This document shows positions 6,926 to 8,231 of a DNA stretch of 8,231 bases, piece after piece. The first letter of the stretch is position 1. Each line of letters begins with the position of its first letter. The notes beneath the pieces were generated by a model. It searched no databases, had not been told where the DNA came from, and saw only the letters and a program-made list of their open reading frames with translations. The position numbers and the translations under genes are program-made. Origin of the DNA: an uncultured Hungatella sp. Its GTDB lineage: Bacteria > Bacillota > Clostridia > Lachnospirales > Lachnospiraceae. The stretch lies in the NCBI GenBank assembly GCA_959018155.1, contig CAUEKH010000097.1, positions 1-8,231 of the forward strand, read 5' to 3'.

Positions 6926-6953
6926 ATCGGATTTTTCTTCAGAAAAATCCGAT
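6926..6953. terminator. Apical hairpin 2, possible terminator
   Basis: ATCGGATTTTTCT (6926-6938) is the perfect reverse complement of 6941-6953, so about 12 bp can pair around a four-base loop. It has five T-A pairs in the middle of the stem and no long T run after it, so it is weaker as a terminator than hairpin 1, which comes next for rsmI transcripts. It may simply be part of the element's fold. Confidence 0.4.
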
Positions 6954-7134
6954 GAATGCCAGCGGTGCCCTTCTGACCGTATCGTGCCACCCTGAGAACG
7001 GACAGCACCTGGAAACATGAGCCAAAAATGTGCAGGCAGGCGCCGCCTCTTCTCCCGGGTCTTCCACACCGCGGGGCCATAAATGGCAGCTTTGCGGGCA
7101 CTGCTTCTTTCAAACCGCCCTTTTATTCACTTAA

Positions 7135-7986
7135 CTATCTCATCAACTGCTGATACACGTCCCTCTTACTGATTCCCCTGTCCTTCGCCGCCCTGCGCAT
7201 GGCTTCCTTGCGATCCAGGCCCTGGTCCTCATACTGCTTCACGTGTTCCTCCAGGGACATTTCCTCAAAGCTTCTAACCTTTTCTTCTTTTATCTCTTCT
7301 ATACTCTTTCCTTCTATGACAATGACACATTCCCCTTTCGGTTCCTCCGTCTCATAGGCGGCCAAAGCATCGGAAAAGGTCGTGCGAAACGCAGTCTCAT
7401 ACCGTTTCGTCAGTTCCCGGCAGATGGTAATACGACGATTTCCCAGCGCTTCATACAGCTCAGCCAGCGTCCTGATGAGCCGGTGAGGCGCTTCATAGAT
7501 AATGATCGTTCTCGTCTCCCGCTTCAGTTCCTCTAAAACCCACTGCTTTTCTTTTTTATCCGACGGAAGAAATGCTTCAAAGCAGAATCTCCTCGTCGCC
7601 AGCCCGGACAGCGTGAGAGCCGTAATACATGCCGCCGGCCCCGGCAGAGAGGTCACCTCAACCCCGGCCTCATAACACTGCCTGACCAGTTCCTCACCCG
7701 GATCGGAAATTCCAGGCGTCCCCGCATCCGTAACCAGCGCTATCCTGATTCCTTCCCTCATCTGTTCCACCAGATATCTCGCCTTCTCCACCTTATTATA
7801 CTCATGGTAGCTTGTCATCGGCGTCCTGATATCAAAATGGTTCAGGAGTTTAATCGTATGTCTCGTGTCCTCTGCCGCAATTAAGTCGACTTCCTTCAGT
7901 GTTTTCAGAACACGTAAAGTAATATCATCGAGATTCCCTATCGGGGTTGCGCAGAGATACAGCTTTCCCTGTTTTTGTTCTTCCAT
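7135..7986 (-). CDS. rsmI: 16S rRNA (cytidine-1402 2'-O) methyltransferase
   Basis: A 283-residue SAM-dependent methyltransferase of the tetrapyrrole-methylase fold. In known bacteria RsmI methylates the ribose of C1402 in the 30S decoding centre. The N-terminal LYLCATPIGNLDDITLRVL (about 9-27) holds the family GNL motif. IAAEDTRHT (37-44), VTDAGTPGISDPG (85-97) and LPGPAACITAL (114-124) line the SAM pocket, and YEAPHRL (164-170) is also typical. The C-terminal tail, about 243-283, ending SKRDVYQQLMR, is the small accessory domain. The ATG at 7984-7986 has only a weak ribosome site. Its downstream neighbour, across the palindromic element, is fabH; there is no functional link. Confidence 0.95.
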   Translation of the reverse strand: MEEQKQGKLYLCATPIGNLDDITLRVLKTLKEVDLIAAEDTRHTIKLLNHFDIRTPMTSYHEYNKVEKARYLVEQMREGIRIALVTDAGTPGISDPGEELVRQCYEAGVEVTSLPGPAACITALTLSGLATRRFCFEAFLPSDKKEKQWVLEELKRETRTIIIYEAPHRLIRTLAELYEALGNRRITICRELTKRYETAFRTTFSDALAAYETEEPKGECVIVIEGKSIEEIKEEKVRSFEEMSLEEHVKQYEDQGLDRKEAMRRAAKDRGISKRDVYQQLMR

Positions 7987-8027
7987 GGATCCTGTAACCT
8001 GTTTTCTTTCCTGTAATAAGATTTGGA

Positions 8028-8231
8028 CTATTCCTCTAATTCCTTCTGAATACGTTCTATCTCAGCCGGGGAAAGTCCTGTCTGTTCCGATATTTCTTCT
8101 GTTGTTTTCCCCTTAACTAATAGCTTGATAGCGAGTATTTCCGCATTTTTTGTGCTGTAACTTTTTTCGTCACTTCTTCCGTAACTTCTTTCGTCACTTC
8201 TTCCGTCACCTTTTCCGTCACTTCTTTCGTC
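8028..8231 (-). CDS. C-terminal end of an Rpn/PD-(D/E)XK transposase-like protein (partial)
   Basis: The last 67 codons of a gene that enters from the right edge, ending with TAG at 8028-8030. The final part, from about residue 29, reads NAEILAIKLLVKGKTTEEI and on through SEQTGLSPAEIERIQKELEE. This helical, helix-turn-helix-like tail resembles the ends of Rpn-family (PD-(D/E)XK nuclease family transposase) proteins, common in Lachnospiraceae; the catalytic part is not in view. Before it, six 12-base repeats give D/Y-E/G-R/K-S/G units in this frame. The next frame is also open through the repeats and gives T-K/E-E/K-V units, which look more family-like, so the gene may contain a frameshift at an A6 tract (see findings). 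The family call is from memory of typical tails and is moderate. It lies 41 bases before rsmI. Confidence 0.5.
   Translation of the reverse strand, partial: DERSDGKGDGRSDERSYGRSDEKSYSTKNAEILAIKLLVKGKTTEEISEQTGLSPAEIERIQKELEE
8160..8231 (-). repeat. 12-bp tandem repeat inside the right-edge gene
   Basis: Six consecutive 12-base units based on GACGAAAGAAGT, with substitutions only at unit positions 1, 5, 8 and 10, continuing past the window edge. A more diverged seventh unit follows (8148-8159). The length is a multiple of three, so copy-number change would keep the reading frame. Runs of six A occur in the last unit and just after the seventh. Confidence 0.85.

Larger units (their letters stand above)
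6723..7120. repeat. Imperfect palindromic element, about 400 bp, between rsmI and fabH
   Basis: The ends are a perfect 10-bp inverted pair, GGGCGGTTTG (6723-6732) and CAAACCGCCC (7111-7120), followed inward by an AAGAAG/CTTCTT match. Inside, 6765-6884 is the reverse complement of 6968-7088. By hand alignment about 105 of 122 columns agree, with most differences in a central patch near 6830-6845. Two perfect hairpins fill the apex. The element starts 14 bases after the rsmI stop and fills most of the gap to fabH. It looks like a MITE-like or other non-autonomous repeat; it carries no transposase, and I see no clear target duplication. Short open frames inside it are probably not genes, because both arms differ at all codon positions. 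Confidence 0.75.

Noticed and set aside
6718..7020. Open frames within the palindromic element as real proteins
   Set aside because: They follow from the arms' base content and mirror symmetry, lack ribosome sites and cross the hairpins; no domain is recognised.
8160..8231. CRISPR-like array at the right edge
   Set aside because: The units are 12 bases, contiguous without spacers, and in frame in a coding region.

Overview
The window holds most of a type II fatty-acid synthesis (FASII) gene cluster, read entirely on the minus strand. From its promoter-proximal end (high coordinates) the order is fabH, acpP, fabK, fabD, fabG, fabF, accB, fabZ and accC, which runs off the left edge. Gene content and order match the fab cluster of Gram-positive Firmicutes such as streptococci. 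Protein features (FabK as the enoyl reductase, strong AGGAGG-type ribosome sites, mid-range GC) fit a Clostridia genome, most likely Lachnospiraceae. The genus cannot be set from this sequence.

Layout by position: 1-221 is the N-terminus of accC; 233-655 fabZ; 780-1301 accB; 1311-2549 fabF; 2569-3309 fabG; 3341-4249 fabD; 4349-5272 fabK; 5272-5505 acpP; 5633-6598 fabH. Upstream of fabH, a gene-free gap (6599-7134) holds the fabH promoter and leader, and a roughly 400-bp imperfect palindrome with two perfect apical hairpins. Then comes rsmI (7135-7986, 16S rRNA 2'-O-methyltransferase). Last is the 3' end of a gene (8028-8231) with a 12-bp in-frame tandem repeat and a tail resembling Rpn/PD-(D/E)XK transposase-like proteins.

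The genes form one pathway. AccB and AccC belong to acetyl-CoA carboxylase, which makes malonyl-CoA. FabD moves malonyl to AcpP. FabH starts the chain, FabF elongates it, and FabG, FabZ and FabK carry out reduction, dehydration and the second reduction. All catalytic residues that can be checked are intact. Spacing is tight (acpP/fabK overlap by one base; stop codons lie inside the ribosome sites of accB and accC), with longer gaps after fabH, fabK and accB.

The most informative regulatory signal is a set of palindromes of the FabT type (TTTGATTATCAAA). A perfect one overlaps the -35 of a promoter in front of acpP. A one-mismatch copy, plus a weaker neighbour, lies at the start site of the fabH promoter. 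No fabT-like regulator gene is in the window. I see no clear new enzymatic system. The less ordinary items are the palindromic element that supplies the fabH -35 box, and the two-frame repeat tract at the right edge.
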